This document shows, piece after piece, positions 55,179 through 64,000 of a stretch of 64,000 nt of DNA. Below the pieces are notes generated by a model. That model did not search any database, was not told the origin of the DNA, and worked only from the letters and a program-made list of their open reading frames with translations. The DNA is taken from NCBI RefSeq assembly GCF_002379085.1, contig NZ_NBZW01000007.1, forward strand, positions 1-64,000. The letters run 5' to 3'. Position 1 is the stretch's first letter. Each line of letters starts with the position of its first letter. The stretch comes from Polaromonas sp. AET17H-212 (GTDB taxonomy: Bacteria; Pseudomonadota; Gammaproteobacteria; Burkholderiales; Burkholderiaceae_C). Both the position numbers and the translations under genes were made by a program.

Positions 55179-57965
55179 TCAAGTGCCGGCGTGCGGCGCG
55201 CCGGTTTCGAATACCGTGTGCCACACCGCCAGGATGGCCTCGCGTTCGGCCTGCAGCGCCGACGGCGCCACCTGGGTCGGCTCTTCGTTGAGGCGCGCCT
55301 GATGCTGCACCCGGCGCAGCGCGCGGTAGGCGCGGGCCGCCGCCTGGCCCTGGCCGGCAGGCAGCAGGCCGGCGGCCTCGGCGCGCTGCAGCAGCGCGAT
55401 GTTGCCGACGTTGTCGGCCAGTTCCGGGTGGCTGCGCGACTGGGACAACACCAGAAACTGCACGACGAACTCGGCGTCCACCATGCCGCCGGGGCTGTGC
55501 TTGACGTCGAATTTTTCCCCGGTTTTTTCACCCTTGATCGGATGGGCGGCACGCACTTTCTCGCGCATCGCGACAATCTCGCGGCGCAGGGCCGGGATGT
55601 CGCGCGCGGCGCTGATCACGGCCAGCCGCACCGCGTCAAAACGCTGGCGCAGGGAGTCGCTGCCCTGGACAAAACGGGCGCGGGTGATGGCCTGGTGTTC
55701 CCAGGTCCAGGCGGTGTTGCTGCCGCGTTGCTGCTGGTAATTGGCATAGGCCTCGAAACGCGTGACCAGCAGCCCCGAGTTGCCGTTGGGCCGCAAGGCG
55801 GTGTCGATCTCGAACAGGTCGCCCTCGCCGGTCTTGATGGTCAGCCAGTTGATCAGCTTGCGCACAAAAGTAGCATAGACCTCCGAGGCCCGCTCGTCCT
55901 CGTCGTCGTAGACGAACACGATGTCCAGGTCGCTGCCGTAGCCGAGCTCCTTGCCGCCCAGCTTGCCGTAGGCAATGATGGCGAACTGCGGTGTCTCGCG
56001 GTGGCGGTTTTTCAGGCGTTGCCAGCACCAGTCGGTTGTGACCTTGAGCACGGCTTCGGCCAGCGTGCTGAGGTCGTCGGCGACCTGTTCGACCGTGAGT
56101 TGACCTTCGACGTCGCGCGCGAGTGTGCGAAACAGCTCGGCATGGTGCGCACGGCGCAACAGGTTCAGGCAGCTTTCCTCGTCGTCCTCGCCGGTGCGGC
56201 GCAGGGCGGCCAGCCGCTGCTGCAGTTCCTGCATGAAGGCGGCGGCGTCAAAACGTTCATGCAGCATGGCGTCGCTGGCCAGTTCATCGATCACCCCCGG
56301 GTGCTGCAGCAGGTAACGCGCCGGCCACCTGGCCGCGCCCAGCAGGCGCAGCAGGCGCTCATGCACGGCGGGACGTTCCACCAGCAGCGCCAGATAACTC
56401 TCCCGGCGCAGCAGCGGCTCAATCCAGTCGATGATGCGCACCGCCGCGTCCTCGCCGACCTTGCCTTCGAGCAGCCACTGGGCGGTGCGCTGCACCAGAC
56501 GCGTCAGGCGCGCTCTGGCATCGTCGCGCAGCCCCAGCACGCGCGGGTGCTCGCGCCACAATTCCAGCCGGGCGCGAAATTTATCGGGCCACTGGTCCGC
56601 GAGTTTTTCCAGCAGCTCGTCGAGGTTTTGCGGTGCGGCCGGGGCCGACTTGCCGCAGCCCTTGCACTCGCTTTTCTGGCCCAGCAGCGTGTCGAACTCC
56701 TGGGCGACCAGTTCCCGGTGCGTGTCGAGCTCGCTCAGGAACGGGCAGCAACTGCTGTAGCCGAGGGTCTGGGCAATCCAGGCCAGGTCGTCATCGCGCG
56801 TCGGCAACACGTGGGTCTGCTGGTCGTCGAGGTACTGGATGCGGTGCTCGACACGGCGCAGGAAATCGTAGGCACGCATCAAGGCTTCGGCCGTGGCCTG
56901 CGCCATCAGTCCGGCACTGGCCACACGCTGCAGCGCATCGACCGTCGGGCGGGTGCGCAGCTCGGGAAACTGCCCGCCGCGCACGACCTGCAGCAGCTGC
57001 ACGGTGAATTCAATCTCGCGGATGCCGCCGCGCGACATCTTCACGTCGTTGGCGCGCTCGGGGTGGCCGGCGGCCCGTTTGGCGGCATGTTCGCGGATCT
57101 GCCGGTGCAGGATGCGCAGCGCATCGAACACGTTGTAGTCGAGGTAGCGCCGGAACACAAAAGGCAGAACGGACCCGCGCATGGCCTGGGCCGAGCCGTT
57201 CTGGATACATTCGAGCGGCGCCACCACCCGGCTCTTGAGCCAGGCAAAACGCTCCCACTCGCGCCCCTGGACCTGGAAGTATTCTTCGAGCGCCCCCAGC
57301 GACACGGCGGCCGGGCCCGAGTTGCCGTTGGGCCGCAGCGCCAGGTCGACCCGGAACACAAAACCGTGTTCGGTGGCCTCGCCAATCAGGTTGTAGATGG
57401 CCTTGACCTGTTGCGCGAAATATTCATGGTTGGAAATGACGCCGCGGCCATCCGCGCGGCCGGTGGTCTCGCCGTCGTGGTCATAAACGTAGATCAGGTC
57501 GATGTCGCTGGAGACATTGAGCTCCCGGGCCCCCAGCTTGCCCATGCCGATCACCCACAGCTGGGCGCGCTGCCCGGGCGGGACGCCCGGCACGTCGAGC
57601 GCCTGCGGGGCGCCATGCAGCGCGTCCAGCGGCTTGCGCGACTCGCAGATGGCGATGTCCAGCGCCAGCTCGGCCAGCTCGGTCATGGCCTTGGTGATGA
57701 CCTGCAGCGGCGCTTCACCACCATCACAATCAAGAACCACCAGGCGCTCCATGACGAGCTGGCGCAGCACCCGCAGGGCCGCGCCGGTGTCCAGTCCGCG
57801 TGCCTGCAAGGCGTCGTAGGTGATCTGCATGCCGGCCCGCCCGGGTGCGCCGGGAGGCAACAAGGCCAGCTCGTCGGCATAACGCCGCCGTATCCGCTGG
57901 ACAAACCGCGAGTAGCCCGATGCCGCCAGGGGCGGGGCCGAAAGGTCGATCGATGCCATGGACAT
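55179..57965 (-). CDS. glnE: Bifunctional glutamine synthetase adenylyltransferase/deadenylase
   Basis: A 928-residue GlnE, close to the E. coli length. The N-terminal adenylyl-removing domain has GMGKLGARELNVSSDIDL and the C-terminal adenylyl-transfer domain has YGKLGGKELGYGSDLDIVF, each followed by helical bundles (for example SRGGIREIEF and SPGGMVDAEFVVQF). It attaches and removes AMP on glutamine synthetase in response to PII. The start is ATG at 57965 or 57959; the frame remains open far upstream on the minus strand but that part is the shadow of yhdP. It is divergent from yhdP across 57 bases. Confidence 0.97.
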   Translation of the reverse strand: MSMASIDLSAPPLAASGYSRFVQRIRRRYADELALLPPGAPGRAGMQITYDALQARGLDTGAALRVLRQLVMERLVVLDCDGGEAPLQVITKAMTELAELALDIAICESRKPLDALHGAPQALDVPGVPPGQRAQLWVIGMGKLGARELNVSSDIDLIYVYDHDGETTGRADGRGVISNHEYFAQQVKAIYNLIGEATEHGFVFRVDLALRPNGNSGPAAVSLGALEEYFQVQGREWERFAWLKSRVVAPLECIQNGSAQAMRGSVLPFVFRRYLDYNVFDALRILHRQIREHAAKRAAGHPERANDVKMSRGGIREIEFTVQLLQVVRGGQFPELRTRPTVDALQRVASAGLMAQATAEALMRAYDFLRRVEHRIQYLDDQQTHVLPTRDDDLAWIAQTLGYSSCCPFLSELDTHRELVAQEFDTLLGQKSECKGCGKSAPAAPQNLDELLEKLADQWPDKFRARLELWREHPRVLGLRDDARARLTRLVQRTAQWLLEGKVGEDAAVRIIDWIEPLLRRESYLALLVERPAVHERLLRLLGAARWPARYLLQHPGVIDELASDAMLHERFDAAAFMQELQQRLAALRRTGEDDEESCLNLLRRAHHAELFRTLARDVEGQLTVEQVADDLSTLAEAVLKVTTDWCWQRLKNRHRETPQFAIIAYGKLGGKELGYGSDLDIVFVYDDEDERASEVYATFVRKLINWLTIKTGEGDLFEIDTALRPNGNSGLLVTRFEAYANYQQQRGSNTAWTWEHQAITRARFVQGSDSLRQRFDAVRLAVISAARDIPALRREIVAMREKVRAAHPIKGEKTGEKFDVKHSPGGMVDAEFVVQFLVLSQSRSHPELADNVGNIALLQRAEAAGLLPAGQGQAAARAYRALRRVQHQARLNEEPTQVAPSALQAEREAILAVWHTVFETGAPHAGT

Positions 57966-58022
57966 TACAGGACTTCCCTGGGTTGCATTGAACGGACGGA
58001 AGCGCTGAAGGTCATAATTCTC

Positions 58023-61000
58023 ATGTCCATGGATCAAACGACACCCTCCCAGCCGGCGCTTGCCTCTCGACGTCTCAAAATTGCCGCGCTGGTTGCCCGC
58101 CTGGCCTTGGGCCTGGTGCTGGCTTTCTGGGTGCTTTTCGGCGCGGCCTGGGCCGTGCTGCACGGCTGGATTGTGCCGCGAATCGGTGAATTCCGCCCGC
58201 GCCTGGAAACAGCAGCCAGCCAGGCCCTGGGTGTACCGGTGCGCATCGGCCAGATCACGGCCCGGCCGGGCGGGCTGATTCCGTCCTTTGAGCTGCGCGA
58301 TGTCGCGCTGCTGGACGCCCAGGGGCGCGAAGCCCTGCGCCTGCCGCGTGTGCTGGCAGCCGTCTCGCCCTCCTCCCTGTGGGGTCTGGGTTTTGAGCAG
58401 CTTTACATCGACCGGCCCGAGCTCGATATCCGGCGCACGGCCGACGGCAAGATTTATGTGGCCGGCCTGGATGTGTCGCGCGACCCCAACGACGACAGCA
58501 GCGCCATCGCCGACTGGGTTTTTTCGCAAACCGAGTTTGTCATCCGCGGCGGCACGGTGCGCTGGACCGACGACCTGCGGCAGGTCCCGCTGCTGGCCCT
58601 GACCGAGGTGGACTGGACCTTGCGCAACCCGGGCCGGCGCCACCTGATGCGCCTGGATGCGACCCCGCCGCCCGCCTGGGGTGAGCGGTTCAGCCTGCGC
58701 GGTGTGTTTCGCGAGCCGTTGTGGTCGGGCGGCGCCGGCCAATGGCGCCGCTGGGCCGGACAGATGTATGCCGAGTTCGGGCGGGTCGATGTGTCCGAGG
58801 TCAAGCGTTACGCCGACCTGGCCAGCCTGGGCATCGACCTGCGGGCCGGCAACGGCGCATTGCGGGCCTGGGCCGATGTCAGCAACGGGCAGATCACCGG
58901 CGGCACGGCCGATGTGGCGCTGCTGGAGGTGGATGCGCAGTTGGGCAAGGCCCTGCAGCCGCTGGCGCTGCAGGCCGTGAGTGGCCGTTTTGGCGGCCGG
59001 CAGTTTGCCAACGGCTTCGAGTTCGCCACCGAAGGGCTGCAGTTTCGCACCCGCGATGGTTTGCAGTGGCCGGGCGGCAATGTGTCGCTGGTCTACACCG
59101 GTGCCGAAGGCAAGACGGCTGCGCGCGGCGAGTTCCGGGCGGACAAACTTGACTTGGCTGCGCTGGCGCTGATTGCCAGCCGGCTGCCGCTGGGCGATGC
59201 AGCGCATGCCATGCTGACCTCGCTGATGCCCAAGGGCCTGGTGGACGTGGTTGAAGCGCGTTGGCAGGGCGCACTCGATGCGCCGCTCAGCTATGCGGCC
59301 AAGGGCCGGGTGTCGCAGCTTGAAGTGGCAGCCCAGGCAGCAGCTCAGGGGGGCGGCAACCGGCCCGGGGTGCGGGGCGCGGCGGTGGAGTTTGACCTGA
59401 CCCAGCAGGGTGGGCAGGCCAAAGTCAGGATCACCAAGGGCGAATTGCATTTGCCCGGCATTTTTGAAGACCCGCGCCTGCCGTTCGAGCAGCTCTCGAC
59501 CGATGCCCAATGGAAGCTGAACGGCCCGAAAATCGACGTGCAGCTGCGCAACCTGGTGTTTGCCAACGCCGATGCCCAAGGCAGCGCGCAGGCCAGCTGG
59601 CACACCGCCGACGCCCCGGCGGCGCCTGCCGGCGGCGCTGCCCGGGACAGCCGCTTTCCCGGTGTGCTGGACTTGCAGGGCAGCCTGAGCCGCGGCGACG
59701 GCGGCCGGGTGCATCGCTACCTGCCCCTGATCCTGCCGGACACGGTGCGCCACTATGTGCGTGATGCGGTGACCCAGGGCGCGCTCAGCGACGTGAAATT
59801 TCGGCTCAAGGGCAATTTGAATGACATGCCCTTTGCCAACCCCAAGCTCGGCGAGTTCCGGGTGTCGGCCAGGGTGGCCAAGGCCACCCTAGCCTATGTG
59901 CCGCGGTCGATACAGCCGCGTGACGCCAGCGCCTGGCCGGCCCTGAGCGAGCTCGATGGCGAACTGGTGTTCGACCGCGCCTCCATGCAGGTCAATGGCG
60001 CGACCGGCCGTATCGCCGGTTTCCCCGGATTGCAGGTGGTCAAGGCCGATGCCCGGATTCCGGACCTCATGCACGCGGCCACGGTGCAGGTGGTGGGCGA
60101 GATCAAGGGCCCGCTGGCCGAGGCTGTGGCGGTCGTCAACACCTCGCCGCTCGGCGACATCACCGGCAAGGCGCTGGCCAAAACCGTGGCGAGCGGGGCC
60201 GCCGGCTACAAGCTTGAACTGAGCCTGCCGCTGGCCGACCTCGCCAAGTCCAGGGTGAAGGGCAGTGTCAGCCTGGCTGGCAACGATGTGCAGTTCACGC
60301 CGGACACGCCGCAGCTCACGCGTGCGAAGGCGCTGGTGAGTTTCACCGAAAGCGGCTTTGCCATCAGTGGCGGGCAGGCGCGCCTGCTGGGCGGTGACGT
60401 CCGCCTGGAGGGGGGCACACGCACAGCGCCGGCCGGCGCGGCGCGGCCCACGGAATTTCCGGATGCAACCGTGCTCATCCGGGCCCAGGGCACCCTGAGC
60501 GCTGAAGGGTTGCGTCAGGCCAAAGAACTGGACCTGGTGTCGCGCCTGGGCAGCCGCGCCAGCGGCAGCGCCGCCTACACGGCCAGTCTCGGGTTCCGGC
60601 GCGGTGCCACCGAGATCAGTGTGTCCAGCAACCTGCAGGGAATGGCCTTGAGCCTGCCGGCGCCCTTGAACAAGAGCGCCGAGGCCGCCCTGCCCGTGCG
60701 TTTTGACAACACGGTCGTGCGCGGTGCGACCCCCGGGCAGGCCCTGCAGGACCAGCTGTCCCTGAGCGTGGGGCGGCTGGCTTCGGTGCAGTACCTGCGC
60801 GACATCAGCGGGCCGGAGCCACGGGTGTTGCGCGGCGGCATTGCCATCGGCCTGGAGCCCGGCGAAAGTGCGCCGGTGCCGGAGGCCGGGGTGGCTGCCA
60901 ACATCAATCTCGCCAGTGTTGACATCGATGCCTGGGAGCAAGTGCTGGCCGCCAGCCCGGGGCCGGCGGCGCCGGGCGAGCGACTGACGCCCGCCAGCGC

Positions 61001-62204
61001 CGTGCTGGGCTATCTGCCGACCACCATGGCGATACGTGCCAGGGAGTTGGTGTTCGACGGGCGAAAACTCAACAACGTCGTGCTCGGCGGATCGCGGGAC
61101 GGTCTGACCTGGCGTGCCAACATCGACGCGACCGAACTCAATGGCTACGTCGAGTTTCGCCAGCCCGGGGGCGCGGGTGCCGGCCGGCTGTATGCGCGCC
61201 TGTCGCGCCTGAGCCTGGGCCAGAGCACGGCCAGCGAGGTCGAGGCCATCCTCAACGAGCAGCCTGCCAACGTCCCGGCGCTCGACATCGTGGTGGAAGA
61301 CCTGGAGCTGCGCGGCAAGAAGCTGGGCCGGGTTGAAATTGAAGCCATCAACCGCGGCGCCGGGACGGTGGCCCGCGAAGGGGGCGTGCGCGAGTGGCGG
61401 CTCAACAAGCTCAATGTCATCGTGCCGGAGGCCACACTGACGGCCACCGGCAACTGGGTGGCCGTCAACGCGCAGCAGCCGGTGGCTGCCGGCGGCTCGC
61501 GCCTGCAACCCGAGCGGCGCCGCAGCGTGATGAATTTCAGGCTGGACATTGCCGATTCGGGTGAGTTGCTCAAGCGTTTTGGCATGAGCGATGTGATCCG
61601 CCGCGGCAAGGGCAAGCTCGAAGGCCAGATCGCCTGGGTGGGTTCGCCGCTGAGCCTGGATTACCCGAGCCTGAGCGGGCAGTTCAATGTGAATGTGGCC
61701 TCGGGCCAGTTTCTCAAGGCCGAACCGGGCATTGCCAAGCTGCTCGGGGTGCTCAGCCTGCAGGCCCTGCCGCGGCGCCTGACGCTGGATTTCCGCGACG
61801 TGTTTTCGGACGGTTTTTCCTTTGACTTCGTGCGCGGCGACGTCACCATCAACCAGGGCCTGGCGTTTACCAACAACCTGCAGATGAAGGGTGTCAACGC
61901 CGCCGTGCTGATGGAAGGCAAAGCCGACATCGCCAGGGAAACCCAGGACCTGACGGTGGTGGTGGTGCCGGAGATCAACGCCGGCACCGCGTCCCTGATT
62001 GCCACCGTCATCAATCCGGCGATTGGCCTGGGGTCTTTTCTGGCCCAGTATTTCCTGCGGCGCCCGCTGACCGAGGCGGCGACCCAGGAATTCCACATTG
62101 ACGGCACCTGGGCCAACCCGAAAATCACCAAGGTGGATCGCAAGGCCGCGGTCGAGGTCAAGCCCGGCGAGAAACCCGCCGAGGACACCGGAGCAAGGAA
62201 GTAG
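58023..62204 (+). CDS. YhdP family AsmA-like protein
   Basis: A 1393-residue protein with one N-terminal membrane helix (about 20-45) and a very long periplasmic part rich in beta strands. It starts with a DUF3971-like region, and the C-terminal ~200 residues form the AsmA-like C-terminal domain (LDIADSGELLKRFGMSDVI, LLGVLSLQALPRRLTLDFRD). E. coli YhdP, TamB and YdbH bridge inner and outer membranes and carry phospholipids. It is longer than E. coli YhdP (about 1270) by insertions. The ATG at 58023 is followed by a second ATG two codons on. It is followed at two bases by the nitrilase gene. Confidence 0.9.
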   Translation: MSMDQTTPSQPALASRRLKIAALVARLALGLVLAFWVLFGAAWAVLHGWIVPRIGEFRPRLETAASQALGVPVRIGQITARPGGLIPSFELRDVALLDAQGREALRLPRVLAAVSPSSLWGLGFEQLYIDRPELDIRRTADGKIYVAGLDVSRDPNDDSSAIADWVFSQTEFVIRGGTVRWTDDLRQVPLLALTEVDWTLRNPGRRHLMRLDATPPPAWGERFSLRGVFREPLWSGGAGQWRRWAGQMYAEFGRVDVSEVKRYADLASLGIDLRAGNGALRAWADVSNGQITGGTADVALLEVDAQLGKALQPLALQAVSGRFGGRQFANGFEFATEGLQFRTRDGLQWPGGNVSLVYTGAEGKTAARGEFRADKLDLAALALIASRLPLGDAAHAMLTSLMPKGLVDVVEARWQGALDAPLSYAAKGRVSQLEVAAQAAAQGGGNRPGVRGAAVEFDLTQQGGQAKVRITKGELHLPGIFEDPRLPFEQLSTDAQWKLNGPKIDVQLRNLVFANADAQGSAQASWHTADAPAAPAGGAARDSRFPGVLDLQGSLSRGDGGRVHRYLPLILPDTVRHYVRDAVTQGALSDVKFRLKGNLNDMPFANPKLGEFRVSARVAKATLAYVPRSIQPRDASAWPALSELDGELVFDRASMQVNGATGRIAGFPGLQVVKADARIPDLMHAATVQVVGEIKGPLAEAVAVVNTSPLGDITGKALAKTVASGAAGYKLELSLPLADLAKSRVKGSVSLAGNDVQFTPDTPQLTRAKALVSFTESGFAISGGQARLLGGDVRLEGGTRTAPAGAARPTEFPDATVLIRAQGTLSAEGLRQAKELDLVSRLGSRASGSAAYTASLGFRRGATEISVSSNLQGMALSLPAPLNKSAEAALPVRFDNTVVRGATPGQALQDQLSLSVGRLASVQYLRDISGPEPRVLRGGIAIGLEPGESAPVPEAGVAANINLASVDIDAWEQVLAASPGPAAPGERLTPASAVLGYLPTTMAIRARELVFDGRKLNNVVLGGSRDGLTWRANIDATELNGYVEFRQPGGAGAGRLYARLSRLSLGQSTASEVEAILNEQPANVPALDIVVEDLELRGKKLGRVEIEAINRGAGTVAREGGVREWRLNKLNVIVPEATLTATGNWVAVNAQQPVAAGGSRLQPERRRSVMNFRLDIADSGELLKRFGMSDVIRRGKGKLEGQIAWVGSPLSLDYPSLSGQFNVNVASGQFLKAEPGIAKLLGVLSLQALPRRLTLDFRDVFSDGFSFDFVRGDVTINQGLAFTNNLQMKGVNAAVLMEGKADIARETQDLTVVVVPEINAGTASLIATVINPAIGLGSFLAQYFLRRPLTEAATQEFHIDGTWANPKITKVDRKAAVEVKPGEKPAEDTGARK

Positions 62205-62206
62205 CC

Positions 62207-63013
62207 ATGCACGTCGCCGCCCTTCAAATGGTTTCGGGGACCAGCGTCCCCGCCAACCTGGCCATGGCCGGGCAGTTGCTGGAGCGTGCGGCCGCGCAGG
62301 GCGCCGAGCTGGCCGTGTTGCCCGAGTATTTTTGCGTGATGGGACTGAAGGACACCGACAAGCTCGCTGTGCAGGAGGCCGCCGGCGAGGGCCCGATCCA
62401 GGATTTTCTGGCGCGGTCCGCGCGCGAACTCGGGCTCTGGATTGTGGGCGGCACGGTGCCGCTGGGCGCCAGCGACCGCCAGCATGTGCGCAACAGCTCG
62501 CTGGTCTATGCGCCCACGGGTCAGTGCGTCGCGCGTTACGACAAAATTCACCTGTTCCGCTTTGACAACGGGCTGGAGCAGTACGACGAGTCGCGTGTGA
62601 TTGAACGCGGCGCAGCGCCGGTGACCTTCGAGCTGCCCTCGGTCGACGGCCACCGTTACCGGGTCGGCCTGAGCGTCTGTTACGACCTGCGCTTTCCCGA
62701 GCTGTACCGGGCCATGAAGGCGGACCTGCTGCTGGTGCCCAGCGCCTTCACGCAGACCACCGGCCGGGCGCACTGGGAAGTCCTGCTGCGGGCACGGGCG
62801 ATTGAAAACCTGGCCTATGTAGTGGCTGCGGCCCAAGGGGGGGACCATGACAACGGACGCAGCACCTGGGGCCAGAGCCTGGTGGTCGATCCCTGGGGAG
62901 ACGTGTTGCGTGAGCAGGCCCAGGGTCCCGCCGTGGTCATGGCCGAGGTGAGCGCGGACCGGTTGCGGGCGGTTCGGCTGCAGTTGCCCGCGCTGGACCA
63001 CGGGGTGTTGTGA
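62207..63013 (+). CDS. Carbon-nitrogen hydrolase (Nit1-like, probable deaminated-glutathione amidase)
   Basis: A 268-residue nitrilase-superfamily amidase with the catalytic triad Glu40 (VLPEYFCV), Lys113 (RYDKIHLF) and Cys158 (GLSVCYDLRFPELYR). The form FRFDNGLEQYDESRVIERG is typical of the Nit1/NitFhit branch that cleans up deaminated glutathione or omega-amides. The gene begins two bases after yhdP and ends in a GTGA overlap with the sensor kinase gene, so the three are one transcription unit. The exact substrate is inferred from the branch. Confidence 0.9.
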   Translation: MHVAALQMVSGTSVPANLAMAGQLLERAAAQGAELAVLPEYFCVMGLKDTDKLAVQEAAGEGPIQDFLARSARELGLWIVGGTVPLGASDRQHVRNSSLVYAPTGQCVARYDKIHLFRFDNGLEQYDESRVIERGAAPVTFELPSVDGHRYRVGLSVCYDLRFPELYRAMKADLLLVPSAFTQTTGRAHWEVLLRARAIENLAYVVAAAQGGDHDNGRSTWGQSLVVDPWGDVLREQAQGPAVVMAEVSADRLRAVRLQLPALDHGVL

Positions 63014-64000
63014 GCGCGCCCGACGAAGCGGCCAACCGCGGCGAACCGTCTTCGGACCGGCGGCGCTGGAGCCGGCGCTGGGGTTTGTGGGCGCTGCTGG
63101 TGGCCCTGCTGCTCGGCCTGTTGTCCACCCTGGTCTGGCTTGCCGGGCGTTACGAGTCCAGCCAGGTGCAAAGCCGGCTGGAGCAGGACGCGGTGCAGAC
63201 AACCACCGACATTCGCGCCGCACTGACGCGCAACGTCCAGGGCATCCAGGCCCTGCAGGCCAGCAGCCCGGACCCGACCGCCTGGCGTGTGCCGGCGTCT
63301 GCGCTGCTGCACGAACACCGGGAGATGTTGCGGCTGGAGTGGCGCAATGTGGCGCTGGCCCCGGTCGCCTATGCGGAAACGCCGTACCGGCCTTCGGTGT
63401 TTGAGCGCCTCGGGCGCGCCAGCGCGCAGACCGACGTCAGTTTTGCCTGCGCGGCGGCGCGCCGCTTTAGCGGCCCGGCCTATTCGAGCAGCTACTTCCT
63501 GCCGCAGGCCGACGGGCTCGGGCTGGAGGTGCTGGACATGTGCCTGCCGGTGCTGGCCGGCGGCCAACTGGCGGGTTACCTGCTGGCGACCTATTCGCTG
63601 CAGGAGATCTTGTCCGAGCTGGTGGGCCGGCAACTCGCGCGTGGCCACGGCCTGGCGTTCACCGAGGCCGACGGCACGCGCCTGGCCATGTACGGCAACC
63701 CGGCCCGTGGCAACCGTGTTTATGTCGCGCAGCAGCTGCTCGATTTGCCGGGCAACACCATGGTTCTGCGGCTGGAGCGCCAGCTCGGCACGCCGGCCCT
63801 GTTTCCCAACCTGCTGACCGCGCTGGTGGCGGCCATGTCGCTGGCGCTGGTTGCCGTGCTGGCGCTGCTCGGGCGCGACATGCGCCGGCGCCTGAAGGTC
63901 GAGCACGACCTGGCCGACGCGCTGGCCTTTCGCAAGGCCATGGAGGATTCGCTGGTCACCGGCATGCGCGCCAGGGACCTGCAGGGTCGCGTGACCTATG
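63010..64000 (+). CDS. PAS-domain sensor histidine kinase, N-terminal part
   Basis: The gene starts with GTG at 63010, overlapping the amidase stop (GTGA), and leaves the window after 330 codons. Residues 24-46 form a membrane helix (WGLWALLVALLLGLLSTLVW). A ~230-residue periplasmic sensor follows, then a second helix near 262-282 (LLTALVAAMSLALVAVLALL). The beginning of a PAS domain is seen at the end (ALAFRKAMEDSLVTGMRARD). The layout is that of DctB-like double-helix sensor kinases. The catalytic kinase part lies outside the window, so the kinase call is by architecture and recalled gene order. Confidence 0.75.
   Translation, partial: MSAPDEAANRGEPSSDRRRWSRRWGLWALLVALLLGLLSTLVWLAGRYESSQVQSRLEQDAVQTTTDIRAALTRNVQGIQALQASSPDPTAWRVPASALLHEHREMLRLEWRNVALAPVAYAETPYRPSVFERLGRASAQTDVSFACAAARRFSGPAYSSSYFLPQADGLGLEVLDMCLPVLAGGQLAGYLLATYSLQEILSELVGRQLARGHGLAFTEADGTRLAMYGNPARGNRVYVAQQLLDLPGNTMVLRLERQLGTPALFPNLLTALVAAMSLALVAVLALLGRDMRRRLKVEHDLADALAFRKAMEDSLVTGMRARDLQGRVTY

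Noticed and set aside
59889..62096. Long open frame (735 codons) on the minus strand, and the glnE frame extending up to 59753
   Set aside because: Both lie opposite yhdP. GlnE begins at MSMASIDLS (57965), and the upstream part is low-complexity shadow sequence.

Overview
The window is GC-rich (roughly 62-66% by eye), densely coded DNA from a betaproteobacterium. It is most likely a member of the Comamonadaceae of the Polaromonas/Rhodoferax/Variovorax type. The evidence is the gene orders recA-recX and glnE-yhdP-nitrilase-histidine kinase, a topoisomerase III with a SWIB tail, DUF3717/DUF1289 and DUF2007 proteins, and two families of short intergenic repeats that I recognise from that family. 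The genus is an inference. No tRNA, rRNA, CRISPR array or prophage was seen.

Layout. 1-150: edge of an IS1595-family insertion sequence. 173-6935 (minus): a catabolic operon for indolepyruvate-type oxidoreductase (iorA, iorB) and a three-part TRAP transporter, with a divergent LysR regulator (7137-8069). 8162-14096: SPOR protein, biotin ligase, a SET-domain methyltransferase, a thioredoxin-like lipoprotein/exported protein and topB. 14313-18074 (minus): glutamine amidotransferase, a two-component pair split by a repeat, and a MarR regulator. 18149-19937: SOS box, recA, recX. 20061-23250: argC, sucC, sucD. 23408-24112: first TerC-family protein.

24381-35893 (plus) is the most coherent regulatory block. 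A broken CHASE2/Ser-Thr kinase gene is followed by a PP2C phosphatase, a double-FHA protein, a CHASE2 class III adenylate cyclase, a metallo-beta-lactamase-fold protein resembling class II cyclic-nucleotide phosphodiesterases, and a PilB/GspE-type ATPase with an N-terminal GAF domain. After these come a sigma-54 promoter, a type IV pilin and two tandem PglL/Wzy-type oligosaccharyltransferases. The order suggests that phospho-signalling and cAMP are wired to a type IV pilus or secretion motor and a glycosylated pilin.

35890-43465: moaC, an M48 metalloprotease, a holin-like membrane protein, an unidentified conserved-looking protein and a second TerC protein preceded by a yybP-ykoY (Mn2+) riboswitch. 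Then follow two small cysteine-containing proteins, purB and a glutathione transferase.

43665-52808: a compact minus-strand cluster (flavoprotein, DUF1365, cyclopropane-fatty-acid-synthase-like methyltransferase, chalcone-isomerase-like protein, MFS, DUF3833 lipoprotein, SDR, NTF2-like) ends beside a glutathione peroxidase. Divergent to the peroxidase is a MerR-type regulator with the residues expected of an adenosylcobalamin photoreceptor (CarH/LitR). This looks like a light- or singlet-oxygen-responsive membrane-lipid modification locus.

53013-64000: a diiron protein, the heptose adenylyltransferase rfaE2, a wrecked RND efflux gene, glnE, yhdP, a nitrilase-family amidase and the start of a PAS-containing histidine kinase that runs off the window.
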